A stretch of 64,000 nucleotides of DNA from Cannabis sativa (Eukaryota > Streptophyta > Magnoliopsida > Rosales > Cannabaceae). Both the position numbers and the translations under genes were made by a program. Each line of letters begins with the position of its first letter. The stretch's first letter is position 1. The stretch is from positions 90,096,027 to 90,160,026 of the forward strand of contig NC_083602.1 in NCBI RefSeq assembly GCF_029168945.1, given 5' to 3'. The notes under the pieces are model-generated. The model was given only the letters and a program-made list of their open reading frames with translations, searched no databases and was not told where the DNA came from. This document shows positions 1 through 12,200 of this stretch, piece by piece.

Positions 1-1533
1 AAAATGAAGACACTGGGAAATGTCCATCAAAAGTAAAGTCGGGGTGTTGCGTTGTAGGGAATCGCAACTTCTTTCTCGGTGGTGAAAAGGATGACATGTG
101 GATGATTGGCATGTTAGCTACCGATTCAATCAACCATGGACTAACACATTTCACATTCTGAAGCAAATCTGGTTCATCCCATGTCACCTGCAATGCAATT
201 ACTAATTCAAAACACATACAAAACCGAAACGGGGGCAAAATTTCATTTGCAAATTTTACAATTCCATGTTCTTAGTTTAGCAAATTTCCACTCAAATGAT
301 ACCAATAATCTCAATCACTCCAACATGTTTAAGCTAATCCTATGCCTAATAACATGTCATACAAAACATAAATTTGACTGAAATCTTAGTGTTGAGGACA
401 TAAGAAATCAGTACCTGAAGAAGCCGCCAAGGGGAATTAGGCCAGCGGATAGGGTCAGCAACTTTAACAGAAGCTATAGTTCCCATAAACCAGCTAATTC
501 GAGACGAATCCTCGGTTTCAAACGCCATCTTAAACCTCATTCCCGAGCTCCATTGAATCCTCATAGCGGCTTTAACCGAAGAGGCCTTAACACAGAACTC
601 AGGAGTGCTAACACGAGGGTAATAAATAATCTCGAATGGCTCGCCATTGGCAGCACGAGCAGCAGCTTCAACAACAGCTTCAGGCCTTACTCTTCTAGTC
701 CCTCTGAAATTCCCACCAGCAGTAGGACCAGAATTGCCACCACAACCCGAGTTTCGCCCCATTTTGTTCTCATCTTCCCTCATGAAAACCGAAAAACCAC
801 CAGCATAAGATGAACCATTGTTCCATCCAGAAGTGGTGTCTGATCCATTACCACCACCAATGCCTCTCTTAGCTCTCCTAATCCCAACACAAATGTCACC
901 AGTTTTAGTCCTGAGAAACACAATCGAATCGCCAGCAACTAACTTCTTCTGGTTCACAAAATTACTCCAACCTGTTGTTAACAAATGTCTACGAGGAGTA
1001 CCTCTAAAGATATGCCTAAATTTCCACATCTCACCATGAACATCCTTAGCTATAACAGTCTGAACAGGTGGATCAGCAGTGTAATCTAAACCAGGAAAAA
1101 TTGTCTCAGCACAATACCTAGGAACAGAAAACCCACCACCATTATTGGCATCAGATTGAGTTAATGTCTTAGCAAAAGAAGTGGGCTTTTCATGATGATT
1201 TTCAGAACCATTATCATCAGAACCCGAAGCAACAACAACTACTTCATCATCTTCTTCTTCTCTAAAATCGTTAATTCCTAAAGGCACTAATCTCATCTTA
1301 GCAAAAACCTCATCACTTTCTGGGTCTGCCATGAATTTCAGAGCTGAAACTCTGCAGAGAACGAATGGAGGGATTCTGATCGAAACAGCGGAGAAATCGA
1401 CATGGGTCTGGGAGTGTTCGGCGTGGCCTTGTGGAAAGTAGAAGACTTTAGAGTTCACTGGTGGTATATTGACCATTCCACCGGCACAGGCCTGCCATAG
1501 CTGAGGATCCAAGCTTTTCTCAAGGTCTTTCAT
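1..1533 (-). CDS. ARF16-like: Auxin response factor, ARF10/ARF16 type (5' part; continues past the left edge)
   Basis: Two exons are visible: 415-1533 (373 codons) and 1-187, separated by an intron at 188-414 with GT (414-413) and AG (189-188) in phase 0. I chose the ATG at 1531-1533 because the following MKDLEKSLDPQLW...ACAGG is the usual N-terminus of the ARF10/16/17 clade; an in-frame upstream ATG at 1662 adds 43 residues unlike the family. Residues about 10-75 form the N-terminal dimerisation subdomain, 119-221 the B3 DNA-binding domain (TLTQSDANNGGGFSVPRYC through GDSIVFLR), and the ARF ancillary domain begins near 300 and continues in exon 2 (VTWDEPDLLQNV, then SFSPPRKKLR). ARFs bind auxin-response elements in the nucleus; this clade is generally repressive. 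Members of this clade are regulated by miR160, but the target site lies further 3' and is outside the window. An acidic insert (REEEDDEVVVV, residues about 91-101) and Gly/Asn-rich loops interrupt the domains, as is usual here. Identity of the family is firm; ARF10 versus ARF16 is not. Confidence 0.95.
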
Positions 1534-2500
1534 TTGGGGCTTTTTTACTATTATTACTATCAATAATAATGGCGGAAATAACGGCGTTACTGAGGATGTT
1601 TTCAAGCTGTAATAATAAATAGGAACAAGAGAAGTAAGGTTTCCATTATTGATCAAAATCAAAGGTTTTGATTGATACTCAAACTCAACTCAATTTAATG
1701 CTCAACAAAACATAAAGAAGAAAAAGATCAAAACTTTAATCACCACACACAATTAAAAGCATTAATTCTTAAATTTCTCACACAATTTTTTCTTAAAAAA
1801 AATGAAGAAAACAAATAAAATAAAAGTTGCTTACTTTTCAGAATCCGAAAAGAAAAATCTTTCCTTTACATTAAAAAATAAAAAGAAGAAAAACCCTTTC
1901 TTTGTCTTCCTGATTCAGACCCAGATTCAAAAACTTGAAACCCAAAAACCAGATTCGAAGAAAAACCCCAGAAATGGAGAGAACCCCAATAACCAAAAAA
2001 ACCCAAGTACGAAAAATCAAACGGATGAACTGAACCGTACCCGAAAAGGATGATGCTGATGATCAATTGTGTTTTTGGTTTGAAGGGTTAATCAAGAGAG
2101 AGGTTTTTTCATGCAGAAGAAGGAAGAAGAAGAAGAAGAGAGAGAGAGAGAGAAAGGGTTTCAGTTGGTATCAGATAGTGGCTGGTTGTGGTTCCATGAG
2201 TAAGCTCCAAAAGTTAAAACAACAACACAAGCTTTCACTTTCATAATCAGAGGTATCTTCTTTCTCTCTCTTCTCTTTCTCTGTCTTACTGAACTTTTTG
2301 TTCTTATCTTTTTCTCTTTCTCTTTTACAATTCAGATCTCAATTAATTAATCTGTTTTCACTTTTCTCTCTTTTTGTTAAAAATGCTTTTTTTAAGGAGT
2401 GTTTTGAGGGCTTATGTGTTTTTCTTTTTAACTTTTATAGGCCTTTTTTATCTTACACTACAACAACATTTCATTGTTAGAAAAAAAAAATAATAAATTA
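1534..2500 (-). promoter_or_regulatory. 5' leader and proximal promoter of the ARF gene
   Basis: No coding gene is seen. The stretch just upstream of the ATG is rich in purine/pyrimidine tracts: a GAA/GA microsatellite at about 2112-2156 and a CT-rich tract at about 2257-2300, which on the transcribed strand are CT- and GA-rich leaders typical of plant 5' UTRs. No transcription start can be placed from sequence alone, and a leader intron cannot be excluded. Confidence 0.4.
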
Positions 2501-2635
2501 TATTATATTACACTTGGAAAGAATATTCATTCCTGAATATTGTATAATATAACAAAATTTTCAATTTTTTAAAAAATATATGAAACAAATTATTTAATAG
2601 ATTATTGTTTGTTTTACATACATTGCCAAAATGGT

Positions 2636-2968
2636 TAGTAAAATTGTTTGGCTGGTCGATAAGTTTAATTTTTCACTATAAAAATAAAGTTATAGTGTGG
2701 AATTTCTATTAGTACATGGTCAACTAGTCTTAATTAATTCATTATTTATGTGTTATTTTTTTATTAGTATATTTAAGTTAATTTTTAAATAAAAATTAAA
2801 AATTTAATAACATAAATTAATCAAGGATTGTCATATAATTATTGACTTGATACTTAACAGTGAGGTACGTATAGAAGTTTCGAAAATATAACTTAATTAT
2901 TTTTACTGTTAAAAATTAAATTTTTATCAAGTAGGAGTTAAATTTAGGTATTTATGTCGTAAATTACT
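2636..2968. repeat. Degenerate copy of a GAGTAATTT-type MITE
   Basis: The right end (motif TATTTATGTCGTAAATTAC) and the internal order of motifs (AAGTTTAA near the left end, ATATAACTTA and GTTAAATTT near the right) match the better preserved copies at 36989-37349 and 40321-40665. The left terminus is eroded, so the left boundary is approximate. Confidence 0.45.
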
Positions 2969-3054
2969 TTAAAAAATACCATGTTTAAATAAAAATTTGT
3001 ATTATATTAATTGTTATGACTATAAACTTAACACAATATGAATTTTTTTTTATT

Positions 3055-3140
3055 ATTTTTTATTTTAGGTGAAGGAGATTCGAATTTAGGACATTCTCTT
3101 TGTGATGAGAAGTGTGAGCACTAGGCTATGCTTATGACTA
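3055..3140 (-). repeat. tRNA-derived SINE fragment
   Basis: Read on the minus strand there is an A-box-like AGCCTAGTGCTCAC followed about 35 nt later by a B-box-like AATTCGAATCTCC, the spacing of a tRNA-derived Pol III promoter. No tail or target duplication is visible. Could instead be part of another dispersed repeat. Confidence 0.35.
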
Positions 3141-3204
3141 CAAATTTTAACAAAATATAAATCATATTATTTAATTAATATACAACAAATTATCAGTATT
3201 AGCT

Positions 3205-3385
3205 TGTATTCTAATATTTAGAGAGGGTCTTGGGGCCAAGGTCCGAGCTATGCCATATCTAAGGTTCGGGACTAGGTCGAGTCTGAGGTTCGAGGTCCAA
3301 AACGGGGTCGAGTTTGGGGTCTGGGTCCAAGGCGGGGTTTGTTGCAAAGCTGGGGTGTAAGTCTGGAACTGGAATTCGGGTCGAG
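3205..3385. repeat. G-rich degenerate minisatellite
   Basis: About 180 bp of GC-richer sequence in AT-rich surroundings, built from imperfect reiterations of GGTCGAGT, GGTTCG and GGGTCTGGGTCC blocks. No gene-like reading frame with recognisable similarity. Confidence 0.4.
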
Positions 3386-3694
3386 TTTTAGTAAAGATAG
3401 TATAATTTTATACAACCTATTAATATAAGTTAATACTAAATATAATATTGTATTAAATGTAAATATTATACAATGCAATACAACATGATGTACTAAACGA
3501 GTCTTATATGTTTTGAGATAGTTCTTTATCTAATTTTTTTTTTCTTTTTCTATAATTATATAATGTCATACCAATCTTATTTAGGACTACTAGTAAATAC
3601 AATACAACATGAATTTTGTTTAGAACTACTACTAATGCATTCTTTTATATTTTTCGACATTTATGTAGTTTTAATTTTTGTTTTTTTTATAGAT

Positions 3695-3910
3695 TAATGT
3701 TAAAAAGCACGAGTGGTGCCGAATATTTTTTATGTGATATCTCTAAAAGATGATAGTCAGTCACTACTGGTGTCTAATAACAATTATCCTTTTTATATGA
3801 TAACGTACATTGTAATTATCTAAGATATCATGTAAATTTTTTTAAAAAAATTCAAAATTACTTAATATGCTGGAAAAAAAATATCAAATAATATGTTACA
3901 CTCGTGCCCC
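3695..3910. repeat. Small dispersed MITE-like repeat (family also seen in introns of neighbouring genes)
   Basis: Motifs such as GTGTCTAATA and the pattern of a short AT-rich core flanked by GC-richer ends recur at 21165-21305, 35695-35835, 37388-37562 and 41650-41746. The copy is degenerate and boundaries are approximate. Confidence 0.3.
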
Positions 3911-4036
3911 TTTTTTATACATGTGTGAAATGAATAGTTAAATTCCATTTTTTTTTTTATTTTAATTTATTGTAAAAATTTAAGACTTTACCCAATGTAT
4001 AAATAAAATATTATATTAAATAATTAGGATATACAC

Positions 4037-4262
4037 ATGTAAAAATAAAATGTGTAGTGTAGTGTAGTGGTAGTGATTGTTTTTACTGACATCCTTCCTT
4101 ACTTGGGTCAATGATTCGAAACCCACCACAACTCTTCTCGAAAGGGATTAAAGGCTTGGCCATCATGAAGGCTAACTTAGTTGTGGGTGGTGTGATCTGT
4201 CTGATGAAAACGCTGAAGTATTATCAATGATCCAATCAATGCACGGATATGCACCACATAAT
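4037..4262 (+). repeat. tRNA-derived SINE
   Basis: An A-box-like stretch (TGTAGTGGTAGTGATTG) is followed by a B-box-like GATTCGAAACCC about 50 nt later, and the 3' body ends in a conserved GATCCAATCAATGCACGG segment. A second copy with the same order of motifs lies at 26962-27135, which supports a dispersed SINE family rather than unique sequence. Confidence 0.5.
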
Positions 4263-4287
4263 TCTCTTATAGTTGATAATATACATA

Positions 4288-4575
4288 GAGTAATTTGTGG
4301 TATAAATATCTAAGTTTATTTTTTTGCGATAATAATACTTAAATTATATTTCTAAAATTTCTGTAGATACTTAACCGTTAAATGTCTAGTCATTATTCAC
4401 GTATTATTTTCTTATTGTTATATTTAAACTATTTATTTAAAAAAAAATTAATAGCCTAAACTAATTAAAAATTACTATATAATAATTTACTTAATAATTA
4501 ATAATTATAAAAAATTATAATTTAAACATTATTACTACAAAAAGTTAAACTTAAACATTTATTAATAACTAAAAA
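4288..4575. repeat. GAGTAATTT-type MITE, right end eroded
   Basis: The left end GAGTAATTTGTGGTATAAAT matches the terminal inverted repeats of the copies at 40321 and 36989. The internal ATATTTCTAAAATTTCTGTAG segment is shared too. The right terminus has decayed. Confidence 0.5.
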
Positions 4576-5640
4576 TTAAAATGAAAAATTTATGAGTTCA
4601 CACAGTTGAGTAGGCAATAATAGTTTAGTATTGTTGTGAGTTCATGTGAGTGAGACGATATAATAGAATCTATAATAATAATAATAATATCGTATGGCGA
4701 TATATTGAAGAAGAATGTGAGACGATAAATTGTAGTACGTACGTAGGTGTTTGTTTTTGGACATTTTGGTAAATTACACTTAAAACAGCTCTGAAACCGG
4801 AGCAGTATACATACAAACAGACAAACCTTAACCCTTTTTCTTAGAGTGAGTTAAAAAAGCTGACGTGGTTCTTAGGGGGCCGACAATCATTGGTCCGTGT
4901 CTAACACGCGCTATATTAAGGAAGTGTGGTTGAGAAGCACGGACGGACGGACGGACAAGTGGAACACAACAACACAGCATTATGGGCCGCTCTGACATTT
5001 AAGGCTTTTTCAAGGGTTTTATTGTTACATGTTAAATACATCTTTTTTAACCATAAAATTATCAAAGAATAAATAGTATTCAAAAATGGAGATTTTTTTT
5101 TTTACTCTAATATATATATAGACACATAATATCTTTTAATGTTTTAACAACACCATTACCACTTTTATAATTTAGACAATTTGTAGAATTTATAAAATTA
5201 ATTGTGTTATAAATTTACAATTGCTCAAACCATTCTAAGTATTTTTATTTTATTTTTTAGGCAAAATTGATAAATTTCTAACTTTCACCTTATCTCGAAT
5301 GCAGAGCATTAACATGAGTAACGATAGGGGTGTTCACGGATTGGTTTGGTCCCGATTTTGTAAAATATGGCTACGTAGGATAATTTTTTAGTGACTTGTC
5401 AATGCCACGTAGGCAAAATTAAGATTTAACGAGGCTAGACAGACGACACCTTAAAAATGTAAACGAAACAGTACTTTAGAGAGTTTTCCTACTAAAATAT
5501 GAGATTGGATGATTTTTTGTAAGTAAATTAATAGTTAGAGGGATTTCACCGCAAAAAGATATATATATATATATAATTACCTAAAACTAATTAGGGAAAA
5601 AAACAAAAAAATACAAAAAAGGAAAAAAAAATACAAAAAT
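4576..5640. other. Intergenic, no gene seen
   Basis: AT-rich. Contains an ATA microsatellite (about 4667-4688) and a GC-richer patch at 4840-5000 with a GGAC tetranucleotide run (about 4941-4957). A stretch at about 5250-5550 carries weakly matching ends (TTTCTAACTTTCACC and GTTAGAGGGATTTCACC), possibly a decayed MITE. No coding region can be supported. Confidence 0.4.
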
Positions 5641-6576
5641 ACTTTGGGCCGGCCCATTAAACATTTATACAGTCCACATACAAATATTTACAAAAATACC
5701 ACATGCACTAAGCCTTCAGCTGTACAGAGCGAACCATAAAGATGAAAATACGCGCTCGTTTCAAAACTGCAAAACAACCAAAATGAAACCAAAACGAGAA
5801 AAATACAACTATTAATTCAATTGATCTGATTCAAATAAAACTGATGAAAAAGCACAATGACCACAACTATATTAAATTGAATTAAGTGTTGTGGCTTTTC
5901 AAGTTGATTTACAGTTGCATCATTATTTTATATTAGTTTAATTCAATTGTTTGCAAGAATTTATTTTGGAAATAAGAAAAGGAGAAAACACTTTGAGAAA
6001 TAGTTAGTTTCTGAAATAAATTTAAACGTTTCTTAATAGTTTCATTTTAGTTTTATTATAGTTTATTAACAGCAATAAATATAAATTGTAAATAAACAAG
6101 TATACAAACTATAATAAAACTATAAAAAAACTAAAAACAAACTGACAAGCAGAAACAACTCTACGAATATAAACTACAAACATCTAAATCGAATTGTTAC
6201 TTAAAAAAGAACAGCAAACAACTATACCTAATAATATTCCCAAAACACATCATACATAAACATATTAAACTATTAAAAAACTAGAAAAAAAAAAAACTAA
6301 AACCCACTGATTAGAGACACTAAAACAAAAACAAATGTTTCAAAATATCTAAAAAAAACTAGAAACACAAACAGAACATAAAACACACCAAAAATGAAAC
6401 GAAACTAATAAGAAACAAACTAAAATGCCAAACCCAAGAACAAAATAAAATTGATTAAAGAAAATTAAAGTCCTAAAAATCCAAAGAAAACCAAACGAAA
6501 TTTTAAAATGAAAAACCTAAAATATCACAAACCAGAAAAAACCAAAACGATGAAATGGAAATACAAGAAAATGTTT

Positions 6577-6803
6577 AAACTGGGGGGAAACGAAAATGAA
6601 ACCGAAAACAAACCTCGGTTCGAACAGCAACACCAACATTATTGTTTTTACCATAAACATCTTCAGCCATTTTTTCTTGCACACGGACCTTTGTTTTCTT
6701 CTTAGGAGGAGCTCTCCCACGCTTCGTTAATGGAGGAGCAAAATCATTTTGAATTTTTTTTTTGAACAGGAGAAGGAGATGAAGAAGAACGGGTCACATC
6801 CAT
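6577..6803 (-). pseudogene. Fragment of a basic, Pro/Lys-rich protein, frameshifted
   Basis: On the minus strand an ATG at 6801-6803 opens a Ser/Pro-rich stretch that falls out of frame at a poly-A run (about 6755-6764). In the shifted frame the reading continues with TKRGRAPPKKK and a further 35 residues to a stop near 6577. The frame change at the homopolymer suggests a decayed gene or mobile-element ORF. I do not recognise the family. The 900 bp further along the same strand (5640-6576) are A-rich (T-rich on the coding strand) and hold nothing else. Confidence 0.25.
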
Positions 6804-7344
6804 TTTATATAAAGATTGAGAAACAAAAAGAAAGAGAGAAAAATGTTATGGGATGGTTTAGAGGGAGTTGAAAAAATTTTGAAGAACAAAAATGAGAGGG
6901 AAAATGGTTGAGGAATCGTGATTGAGGGATGGTTTAGAGAAAATGTTATGGGATGGTTTAGAGAAAATGTTATTATTTGTTATTTCAAAAAAAAAAAAAA
7001 TGAAATGAAATAAAAAAATCAAAGGAAAACAAAAGAAAAAGAGAGAGGGAAGTGATTGAGGGATGCATGATGGTTGATAGGTGAGTTGACGTGACTGGTG
7101 CATAGATGTGATGTGTATGTGGTATATGTGTAATAAAATATTGAGAAAAGGTAAAAAAGTTGATTTGACCGTGTGTAGGTTTATATGTAATAAAGTGTAT
7201 AATTTGTATTTTTGGTGTAAATGTTTCTTAATTATGACTATAACATTCAAAAGTAGATATCTATGTTGTTAAAATTAAAAGTGAAGTATTTAATTTTAAC
7301 ATATGAAATTACAAAATTTATGTCACAATATTTCTATATATATT

Positions 7345-7580
7345 TATATTGTAAGAAAAAATTACTTTTAGTAACAACATAATTTTTTTGTGACTAAATA
7401 TATTTTTTCATTTATTATAATTAAAAACACATTTTGTTACGATAAATTATAATTTTTGTAATAAATATCTTTAATTACAGATATTTTAGTCATATGAATT
7501 ATAATTTATAATTAATTATAATTTTTTTATTTTTAGACACAAATTTTATTATAATTAAAAATAATTTTTTTTGTAGTAAT
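7345..7580. repeat. CACTA-like MITE, degenerate
   Basis: The left end (TAAGAAAAAATTACTTTTAG) and right end (ATAATTTTTTTTGTAGTAAT) are imperfect inverted complements and resemble the ends of the copy at 17101-17416, with internal GTGACTAAATATA motifs in common. No target duplication could be identified. Confidence 0.35.
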
Positions 7581-7994
7581 ATATATAGATCCTCTCCCAT
7601 GGTTTTGGTCAATAAATAAAATTTTAAATTATTATGTTGTATATATGCATCTAATGAATTCCAACAACTAGCTACTAATTTAGAGTTATATGACTTGTCA
7701 ACATCCATTATTTATGCAGGTTCTACTAATGGACAATGTTATATATGGAATCATTCTCCATTGACATTATTGACAAATCTCTCTCTCACTTTATTATTCC
7801 AAGAGTTGTCTCCATTGAAGAAGTGGTTCACTCTTTCAATCAAGACCAATAATGAAACACTACACTTTTGATTCTTTAAATGAAATGGTATTAGTGTTGG
7901 AGTTGTTCTACAAGGTTCTGCATGAGTTTTAATACATACAATTATGTCTTCTCATAGCAATAACATATTAAAAATTGTATTGAGATTGAAGAAG

Positions 7995-8204
7995 ACTGCT
8001 AAAGCTAGGGCAGGCTTGGGCGGGTTTGGCCGACCCTGAGTTGTATTGAGTTTTAGAAAAAATAAATATTTTTCGACTTTTATTATAAAAATAGATGATA
8101 TTTTTTAAACAATATATTTTAAAATAAATTTGTCTTCATTTGGATGCCAGGGTTGGGTGGATCTTAGACGTAGGCTTAGCTTGTCTTAGCTTAAGACCAG
8201 GATT
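7995..8204. repeat. hAT-like MITE, copy 1 of two in tandem
   Basis: Shares with the well-bounded element at 29423-29617 the start GGCCGACCCTGA, an AT-rich core, and an end with TTAGACGTAGGCTTAGC and TTAAGACCAGGA. It abuts a second copy at 8205. Confidence 0.4.
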
Positions 8205-8400
8205 GATTCTGAAATTTAGTGGACCATAAGAAAAAAATAAATTTTGGTCCCATATTTAGAAAGAAATGTAGTATTTTTAAAATCAGTAAAAAAATATGTG
8301 TATTTTTTTAAAAAAAATCTTTTCAAGTTCCTAGACTGGGTGGGCCCTAAACACAGGCCTAACCCGCCTATGTCCAAAATTGGGCCTGCATAGGGCCCAT
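8205..8400. repeat. hAT-like MITE, copy 2
   Basis: Reads GATTGATTCTGAAATTTAGT at its left and GTCCAAAATTGGGCCTGCAT at its right, with GGTGGGCCCTAAACACAGGC near the right end, clearly the same family as 29423-29617. Direct juxtaposition to copy 1 suggests insertion of one element next to or into the other. Confidence 0.45.
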
Positions 8401-8902
8401 CCAGCCATGAGCCCACAAAAAACTATTTTTAGTTTTTGAAAATACTATATGACTTAATAATTTTTACTTTTTCCTAAGACCTATCTAATTTTAAAGTCGG
8501 TATAAACTAAAACGCTTGTTGTTTTATATCTCCTTGATTCACAACAACATGAAGTATTTCGTTGTCGTATTATTTTTCCCAATAATTTTCATTTTATTTT
8601 TTTGAAATAATAAAATCTATAGTTTCTTATGTATTTTAATTAGAGGAGGTTGTAATATAATTATCTTTGTAGTTCACGATTTCAATAATTATTATAACAA
8701 TTTCTCTTAAATTCAATTAAGTACTCTAGCTATAGGTTATATTTAAGTTTAATGAGAACACATGTTTAATTTCAAACACTATTGTGTATTTAGCAAAAAC
8801 ATAAGTATTTAATTTCCTTTATTAATTTGAAATTGTCATTTTTTAAAAAAAATTATTTTGTGATATAATATCTACATTAATTTGGTTGTTTCATATATTG
8901 AT

Positions 8903-9227
8903 TGTAATAGTCAGTAGTTCCGTAATCTATAAGGGAAAAAATATCGAGTAAGTTGTGCAATCTTATATCGCTTAAAGAAGGTCAAGTGGGATGAGTTTGA
9001 GATTGTATAAGTATGAGACTACATAGATGAATTGATATTGATACTGCTTATATCAATAAGGTGCATCTTGTTTTCTGGTAGCCCAGCATGAAAGAACTCC
9101 ACAATGGGTGACCTCCTGGGAAGTTTTTTTAAAAAGCATGCGAGTGAGGACAAAGTAAACACTCGTGTTGGCTTGTAAGATCAAACGTCATAAGGGTCCA
9201 ATAAAGACTTGAAGCGAGAACGTTAAG
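8903..9227 (+). mobile_element. Solo LTR of a Cassandra-type TRIM, with a deletion in its 5S-derived part
   Basis: Begins TGTAATAGTCAG, aligns throughout with the LTR at 46227-46608, and ends GACTTGAAGCGAGAACGTTA like the LTR at 43421 and 45539. The 5S-rRNA-like segment is recognised by GAAAGAACTCCACA and ATGGGTGACCTCCTGGGAAG. About 34 bp that include the 5S A box are missing between these two blocks when compared with 46396-46505. No internal domain or second LTR is seen nearby, so this is a solo LTR. No clear target duplication. Confidence 0.8.
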
Positions 9228-12200
9228 TAAATTGTGGTAATATATAAATAACATATTATCATATGATGTGAAATTAAATAGAATGTAAAAATTAAATGTT
9301 GTTTTTAATCACTTTGGATTAATTTATTCATGTTTTATTTTTAAAAAAATAAATAAAAAAATGTAGTTCATTAAAAATTGGGTAGGGACAATACAAAAAT
9401 GTAAACAATATTATATATAATATATGATTGGTATTACGTCTTTGTCTTAAGCTGTGGCACCATTCACAGTATTATTAATTAATTAAGATTATAAATTAAT
9501 TAACTACTTATTATTGTAGAAGATAAATATAATATTAACGTTAATTATTATTATTATCTGTAATAAAGCGATAGTTATTTCTTAGAAAGTCCACGTCCGT
9601 ACTCATGATCATACTATGTAGTAGTAGCTATCAATAATAATAATACTAAATTACTAATTAACAACAAAAATTAGTACAAAATTATATTTTTTTTAAATAA
9701 ATAAATAAAATTATAAAGGGGTATTCATATTGAAGATTTCACATAGTGGTATTTAATGGGGCATTCATATTGAAGATTTCAATTATGGAAAACAACATAG
9801 ATTGGAGTTTATATTGTGTTTTCAATAGTTTTCTATCATATGAGTTTTTTGGTACTTAAGAAATGAAAGCTACCTTAAAAGTGTCATTTTCGCAATAGAA
9901 ATTGGTTCCTAATTAAAGAAATTAGGTAACTGCTTGAATTGATTGAATCCCGACATTACATTAAGATGAGTAGATTGAGAGTCTCAGAGACACTAAATCG
10001 ATTTTACCTAATTTAAGGAGTTTCACAATAATATTGTTAATTGGTTTTACCTAATACTCCTTATCATGTACTATCCTATTTTCTAAACACATTTTTTTTT
10101 TTTACATTTTAAGATAGTTTAGTGTTGTGGGAAAAAATGAAGTTGTAATTTTGGTGTTGTAGAAAAGATGAAGTAGATAGGATTAGGTTAAAGTACTCCA
10201 ACATATATCTTTGGGAGCAAAAGTTAAGAAAGAGATTAAATTAGAAGATTGAATATGTCACTCATTTTGTTAAATTAATCTCCACTTGATCACTTTTAAT
10301 GCACATTTGATGTTATATAAACTATAAATACTATACATCTTATTTTATTGTTATAGAAAGTCATACAGTCAAATTGTTATTTTGTCCGAAAAGCATAAAC
10401 AACTAATTCATGAAATACAGAAATAATAAACACCCAAACATCTGAATAACAAATTTTCAAAGAACTTCTAATAACGATTTAAATTTTTATAGTAGAAAAC
10501 TTTCATAGCGAAATCAATCATAATCATAGTTGCTTAAGACTAAAAGTCTTAGTAAGAGGTTCCAATATAATGTGATTATGATCAAAGTCACCCAATTTGC
10601 TTGAAAGACTTTTTTCCCTTTCATTGCAAATAGTAATAATAATAATGATAATAATAATGCACTAGTTTTAGGTTTATTTTAGATGGAATAATCATAGTTG
10701 TATTGTACGGACAAACTCTAATGAACAACAATAAAATTGTCCATAGTAAGGAAGTTGGGCTACAGAACGCATTGGGGAAGAGGCCCATGGAAGTTTGGGC
10801 TTGGGCTTAGACTTCGTCGGGTTTGGGCTTGGGCTTTCCAATCACTGGTTATAATAGTGCGGTGGGCTACCTTGGTCTACTAGTAGGCCAAGAAGATTGA
10901 ACTAGTCCAATCCAACCATGAATTTTGAGGAAAACAAGATAAATAAAAGGAATTATTTCACAAATACACAAATAAAAATACACTAATTTTAAATATTTTT
11001 TATGATTTATTTATAAAAAGTATAGTATTTTAATATATTTTTATATTATACTCTTGTTAGTTTGTTGTTATTTGTATATAATAGAACATCTATCCAATAA
11101 TACACTTGGGACTAAGTAAATTATATTCTAATTGAGAGGTTATAACTAAATAGAGTTACACTAAAAAAAAAAAAAATTAAAAACAAAAAAATATCAACGT
11201 AATAATAATTACAATAAATAATCATTTATACTATATCATAATAGAAATATTTTAGAGTAAATATAATATTCATACATGTATTATAATTTAAAATAAAATT
11301 ATTAATTTTACATAAATAAATTTATATAATACATGTATATATTTTATTAATATGTAATTACAATTTAGAGGTACACTTTGGTAATACGGGACTTACAAAA
11401 TGTATAACTAATTACAATTTAGAGGTTATTCTTATTTATAACTGGCTCAAATTAGGACTTGATCTTTTATAACACATTAGAGGTTATTCTTGAGTAGAGT
11501 ATTCTTAAATAGAGATTCTACTGTATTATTTAAATGCTATTTTTCTGTTATTTTTACGTAATTTTCTTATTGTTGTTATAAAATACTGTAAAAAATGTAA
11601 AAAAAAATATTTAAATGTAAAAAAATAAAAAATTTACAAAAAATAATAATTTATGTAATTATCCCTAAATAAAATGTACAACTCCGAAAATAAAAAAAAA
11701 ATTGTTTGAATGTTTTTAATCTAATCATGTAAATTTCTCTTAATGCCATGTTGATTTTTTAGATCCAAATCTAAATTAAATTGCTTATTATAAAGGATTG
11801 AGATTTGAGCATGTTCTATGTTCAAAAGTCAATAAACAAAGTTATTCTCTTCTTGTCCTTTTAAAACAAAGTATTTCTTTTTAATAACATATTTATAATA
11901 CATAAATCCTACAATTTTATACTAACAAAAAAAAAAATAATAAAAAAAAATGTAAATCAAATTAATCATATTAATTTAATATAATTTGGAAAGAAAGAAG
12001 GGAAAAAAAATAATTGAATTGGGAAAATATTGTAGTGATGGTGGGATGAATATTGTAATGTGGTGCACATGCAGTGACCCATATATTTATATATATATAT
12101 GTATATATATATGTGTATTTATATTAATTTGTATAAGCATCATGCATGGGAGAAAGATGTGTTATTAATGAAGAGACTAATTTTCACGTTTGGCTTTTTC

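Noticed and set aside
1534..1662. Use of the upstream in-frame ATG (1662) as ARF start
   Set aside because: The added 43 residues are hydrophobic and unlike ARFs, whereas MKDLEKSLDPQLW at 1533 is the family N-terminus.
6858..7250. A 130-codon minus-strand frame
   Set aside because: Low-complexity (Phe/Ile/His-rich) reading of a purine-rich plus strand with short reiterated GGGATGGTTTAGAG units; no similarity recognised.
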